Assembly: GCF_001584165.1 (NCBI RefSeq)
Contig: NZ_CP013233.1
Span: 1,302,001-1,366,000 of the forward strand
Direction: 5' to 3'
DNA from: Collimonas arenae
GTDB taxonomy: Bacteria > Pseudomonadota > Gammaproteobacteria > Burkholderiales > Burkholderiaceae_D
Length of the DNA: 64,000 bases
Shown here: positions 60,942 to 64,000 of the stretch, in pieces
Position numbering within the stretch: the stretch's first letter is position 1
Layout: the number at the start of each line of letters is the position of its first letter
The notes under the pieces: model-generated
Seen by the model: the letters and a program-made list of their open reading frames with translations, nothing else
What the model was told of the DNA's origin: nothing
Database searches by the model: none
Made by a program: the position numbers and the translations under genes

Positions 60942-60953
60942 ATTGCATACAAT
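60942..60953. promoter_or_regulatory. Candidate GntR/FCD operator
   Basis: ATTGCATACAAT is a near-palindrome close to the ATTGTATACAAT form favoured by FCD-type GntR proteins. It overlaps the -35 of the dctA promoter and lies between the divergent M20 and dctA genes; the FCD regulator gene is nearby. Confidence 0.5.
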
Positions 60954-60971
60954 AAGTGAATGCATTATATT
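60943..60971 (+). promoter_or_regulatory. Sigma-70 promoter of the DctA-type symporter
   Basis: TTGCAT (60943-60948), exactly 17 bases, then TATATT (60966-60971), about 80 bases before the GTG start. Confidence 0.6.
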
Positions 60972-61052
60972 GAATCCGGGATGCGGCCTATTTCATCCGG
61001 GCCTGACAGACCAAAATTGGTATAAACCAAACAAAACAATCAGGAGACAGAC

Positions 61053-62378
61053 GTGCGGCGCTTTTATAAATCACTGTTTGGCCAGGTGCTGATAGCACTT
61101 GTGATCGGTATTGCGGTTGGGGTGCTGTACCCCAAGTTCGGAGAGAGCTTGAAGCCGTTGGGGGATGGCTTTATCAAGCTGGTCAAGATGATCATTCCGA
61201 TGATCGTGTTTTGCGTTGTGGTGAATGGCATTTACGGCGCTGGTGAGCTGAAGAAGGTGGGGCGGGTCGGCCTCAAGGCGCTGATCTATTTTGAAGTCGT
61301 GACGACCGTCGCCTTGGTGTTGGGGCTGCTGCTGGCATTTGTCTTCCATCCCGGGGTCGGCATGAACATCAATCCCGATACGCTGGATGCGAATGCACTG
61401 TCCAGTTACGTCGAGACTGCCAAGCAGGTGAAGGGTACCGGCTTTGCCGACTTCGTCATGAAGATCATTCCGAATACGGTGGTGAGCGCGTTTACTTCCG
61501 GCGATGTGCTGCAAGTGTTGCTGTTTTCCATCATCTTCGGTTCCGCACTGTCGCTGATCGGTGAGAAGGCCGCGCCGATTGTTACTGTTGTGCACAGCAT
61601 GTCGGAAGCCTTCTTCAAGTGCATGTCCTTCATCATCCGCCTGGCGCCGCTGGGCGTGTTCGGCGCGATTGCCTTCACCGTCGGCAAGTACGGCGTCGGC
61701 TCGTTGCAGCAACTAGGTTTCCTGGTCATCCTGTATTTCTTTGCGGTCGTGATTTTCGTGTTTGCCATACTCGGCACGATCCTGCGCCTGGCCGGGTTCA
61801 GCATCTTCAAACTGATCAAGTACCTGCGTGCGGAATTGCTGGTGGTGCTGGCGACCGCGTCCTCGGACAGCGTGCTGCCGCAGATCATGCGCAAGCTGGA
61901 ATACATGGGTATCAAGGGCTCCACCGTCGGCCTGGTGATCCCGACCGGCTATTCATTCAACCTCGATGCCTTTTCGATCTACCTGACACTGGCGGCGGTG
62001 TTCATCGCACAAGCAACCAACACGCCGCTGGCGATCACAGACTTGCTGGCGATCCTGGCCGTGGCGCTGATTACCTCAAAAGGAGCGCATGGCGTGCCGG
62101 GTTCCGCCATCGTGATTTTGGCGGCGACCTTGTCCGCGATCCCGGCGATTCCGGTGGTCGGCCTGGTGCTGGTGCTGTCGATCGACTGGTTCATGGGAAT
62201 TGCCCGCGCACTCGGTAATTTGCTCGGCAATTGCGTGGCCACGGTTGTGGTGGCGGTGTGGGAAAAGGATATCGACCGCGCCCGTGCACATGCTGTCTTG
62301 AACGGCGCGCGTCCTCCGGTGGAGGAAGAAGGAGTTCCTGTAGTGCTGCACGTGGCAAGCGACACACGGCCCGCATAA
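61053..62378 (+). CDS. dctA: Dicarboxylate/amino acid:cation symporter, DctA-like
   Basis: 441 residues. GTG start at 61053 with CAGGAGA upstream. The family motifs are KMIIPMIVFCVVVNGI, ATASSDSVLPQIMRKLE (serine-rich hairpin), GLVIPTGYSFNLDAFSIYLTLAAVFIAQATN and HGVPGSAIVILAATL. DctA imports C4-dicarboxylates with cations. Here the context of an ammonia-lyase and an amidohydrolase may mean it takes up another acid, such as urocanate or an N-substituted amino acid; this is inference. Confidence 0.9.
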   Translation: MRRFYKSLFGQVLIALVIGIAVGVLYPKFGESLKPLGDGFIKLVKMIIPMIVFCVVVNGIYGAGELKKVGRVGLKALIYFEVVTTVALVLGLLLAFVFHPGVGMNINPDTLDANALSSYVETAKQVKGTGFADFVMKIIPNTVVSAFTSGDVLQVLLFSIIFGSALSLIGEKAAPIVTVVHSMSEAFFKCMSFIIRLAPLGVFGAIAFTVGKYGVGSLQQLGFLVILYFFAVVIFVFAILGTILRLAGFSIFKLIKYLRAELLVVLATASSDSVLPQIMRKLEYMGIKGSTVGLVIPTGYSFNLDAFSIYLTLAAVFIAQATNTPLAITDLLAILAVALITSKGAHGVPGSAIVILAATLSAIPAIPVVGLVLVLSIDWFMGIARALGNLLGNCVATVVVAVWEKDIDRARAHAVLNGARPPVEEEGVPVVLHVASDTRPA

Positions 62379-62502
62379 GCAGAATAGGAGGTGGCTGGCG
62401 GCGCTTACCGCCAGCCGAATCGGATGCTTATTTTTCTATAAGGTGTCGCATTTACAAGTACAATTTTGGTCTTTAGAACCACGCATCAAGGAAATCGATA
62501 AC

Positions 62503-63198
62503 ATGAGCCTGTCTTCCAGCCCAGCCGGCGCCGACAGTTCTGACGATATCGCCGCCGACATCACGACAGCGATTGCCGAGCAGCGCCTGCCGCCCGGCAC
62601 CAAGTTGCGGGAAGAAGCACTGGCGCGACTGTACTCCGTCAGCCGCACCAAGATCCGCGCTGCGCTGGTGATGCTGGCCAAAGACAAGCTGATCGATCTG
62701 GTGCCAGACAAGGGTGCCTTCGTCAGTCGTCCGACCGAGGAAGAGGCGCGCCAGATATTTTTCGTGCGGCGCGTGCTGGAAGCGGCGCTGGTGCGCGAAT
62801 TTGTCGCCAAGGCTACCGCGGCCGATTACGAAACGCTGGAACGGCACCTGCAGCAGGAGCGCGAAGCACTGTCCAAGGAAAATCCGCAAATCCGCTCGCG
62901 CCTGTTGAGCGATTTCCACATCCTGCTGGCGCGCGCCGTCGGCAACCAGGTGCTGACTGATGTCCTCACCAAGCTGGCCGGCCGCAGTTCCCTGATCACC
63001 ATGCTGTACCAATCCACCCGCGACGCCGCCTGTTCATCCGATGAACACGTCGAATTCCTGCAGGCCGCCAAGGCCGGCGATACCGAAAAAGCCGTCGAGC
63101 TGATGCTGCATCACCTGCATCACGTCGAGAAGGCGCTGCAGTTCGAAATTCCGCCGCCCGGCGCCAAGAAGGACTTTGTCAAGGCGTTGCTGGCTTAG
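62503..63198 (+). CDS. GntR/FCD-family transcriptional regulator
   Basis: 231 residues from the ATG at 62503, with AAGGAAA upstream; an in-frame GTG 60 bases earlier is less likely. Winged helix: ITTAIAEQRLPPGTKLREEALARLYSVSRTKIRAALVMLAKDKLIDLVPDKGAFVSRP. The FCD domain follows, with ADYETLERHL, LSDFHILLARAVGNQVL and the late His-rich MLHHLHHVEK metal/acid-binding helix. It lies downstream of dctA and probably regulates it and the lyase/amidohydrolase genes. Confidence 0.92.
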   Translation: MSLSSSPAGADSSDDIAADITTAIAEQRLPPGTKLREEALARLYSVSRTKIRAALVMLAKDKLIDLVPDKGAFVSRPTEEEARQIFFVRRVLEAALVREFVAKATAADYETLERHLQQEREALSKENPQIRSRLLSDFHILLARAVGNQVLTDVLTKLAGRSSLITMLYQSTRDAACSSDEHVEFLQAAKAGDTEKAVELMLHHLHHVEKALQFEIPPPGAKKDFVKALLA

Positions 63199-63238
63199 GG
63201 GAAGCGGCCGGCATTTTTCTGCGCCGCTGGGTGGGCGC

Positions 63239-63997
63239 CTACATCTGCTTGAACAGATGAATGAAACTGCGGCTCACTTCCAGTTTTTCCGAATGTCCCT
63301 TGACCAGTACCTGATGACGGCCGCGCATGTCGCGCGTGATGCCGTCGATGGCATTGACGTTGACCAGCGTGGCGCGGTGGATTTGCCAGAACAGGTCAGG
63401 GTCGAGTTCCTCTGCCAGGTCGCGTACCGGCTTGCGGATCAGGGCTTCGTAAGTGGCGGTCTGGACGCTGGTGTATTTTTCGTCGGAACGGAAAAACAGG
63501 ATCTCCTGCACCGGGATCAGCCGCAGCTGCTGACCGATGCTGGCCTGTATCCATTGCAGATAGACCGGCTTGGTAGCGATCCCCATCTGCTTGGCTAGCT
63601 GGGTCAGCATCGCGCTCATGTCTGCCGGGGCCGCACTTTTGCTCAAGCGGGCTTTGAGGCGCGTCACGGTCAGTCCCAGGCGCTCCGCTTCGGCCGGCTT
63701 CAGGATGTAATCGACGGCACCTTGCTCGAACGCTTCGATGGCGTATTCGTCGTAGGCGGTGATGAAAACGATGTGGCTCTTGGTGCCGATTTCGCGCGCG
63801 GCTTCCAGGCCGGTCTTGCCCGGCATGCGGATGTCGAGGAAGGTGAAATCGGGTTGCAGCTGGTCGACCAGTTCGATCGCTTCGTCGCCATTCTTGGCTT
63901 CACCCAAAATTTCCAGTTCGGGCCACGCCTGGCTCAGGCGCAACCGGATCTGGTCGCGCATCAGACGTTCATCATCGGCAATAACGGCAGTAGGCAT
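63239..63997 (-). CDS. LytTR response regulator
   Basis: 252 residues. Receiver domain about 1-120: AVIADDERLMRDQIR (acidic pocket), the phosphoacceptor Asp in FTFLDIRMPG, TAYDEYAIEAFEQGAVDYILKP (Thr, Lys). LytTR DNA-binding domain about 150-250: LIPVQEILFFRSDEKYTSVQT and LFWQIHRATLVNVNAIDGI. AlgR/LytR-like. The gene begins three bases from the window edge, so its sensor kinase should lie just beyond. Confidence 0.95.
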   Translation of the reverse strand: MPTAVIADDERLMRDQIRLRLSQAWPELEILGEAKNGDEAIELVDQLQPDFTFLDIRMPGKTGLEAAREIGTKSHIVFITAYDEYAIEAFEQGAVDYILKPAEAERLGLTVTRLKARLSKSAAPADMSAMLTQLAKQMGIATKPVYLQWIQASIGQQLRLIPVQEILFFRSDEKYTSVQTATYEALIRKPVRDLAEELDPDLFWQIHRATLVNVNAIDGITRDMRGRHQVLVKGHSEKLEVSRSFIHLFKQM

Positions 63998-64000
63998 AGG

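Overview
The window looks like chromosomal DNA of a Burkholderiales betaproteobacterium, most likely Oxalobacteraceae (Collimonas/Herbaspirillum/Janthinobacterium-like). The reasons are the GC-rich coding style, the rpsO-pnp pair, a Lol-type exporter pair, FdxA with an FNR-like reductase, a PhaP phasin, and an ssu sulfonate operon of Burkholderia/Pseudomonas type carrying molbindin-like SsuF. Family identities were read from protein motifs; the taxon is an inference. I saw no rRNA, tRNA, CRISPR array, complete insertion sequence or prophage.

Layout. 1-5 kb: a truncated Fur-controlled TonB siderophore receptor, then a secreted creatininase-like protein, a periplasmic YVTN propeller and an aldo/keto reductase. 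5-19 kb: central metabolism and envelope genes (sdaA, maeB, a Bax-inhibitor-1 protein, an HPF-like protein, regulators, an acyl-CoA synthetase/dehydrogenase pair, LolC/E-LolD, YihY). 19-30 kb: rpsO, pnp, FNR-like reductase, fdxA, a CDF transporter, pncB, an ion antiporter, a 2-hydroxyacid dehydrogenase, an acyl-CoA-binding protein and FKBP. 30-34.5 kb: a tightly packed run of a second YVTN propeller, a polysaccharide deacetylase, a sterol-desaturase-family protein and an EI24 protein. 34.6-48.8 kb: a CinA-type protein, a large DUF349 protein, phasin, an HDAC-fold hydrolase, transporters, regulators, a PbpG-like endopeptidase and dgkA. 49-58 kb: a sulfur-scavenging cluster: sbp, ssuE, two ssuA genes, ssuD, ssuC, ssuB, two ssuF-like molbindins, then a degenerate EAL protein and an RBBP9-type hydrolase. 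58-63.2 kb: a histidine/aromatic ammonia-lyase, an M20 amidohydrolase, a DctA-type symporter and a GntR/FCD regulator, with a candidate operator lying on the symporter promoter. The window ends in a LytTR response regulator.

The most pervasive feature is a set of 18 clear reading-frame breaks (plus one probable) in otherwise well-conserved genes. Each is explained by the loss of one base, in almost every case from a short homopolymer, and restoring that base gives a family-like protein of normal length. This looks far more like sequence error than real gene decay, so the affected genes are listed as whole CDSs with the break position stated.

The best candidates for under-described biology are the EAL-like/RBBP9/duplicated-SsuF tail of the ssu operon, the ammonia-lyase/M20/DctA/GntR module without other hut genes, and the secreted creatininase-like protein with rearranged metal ligands.
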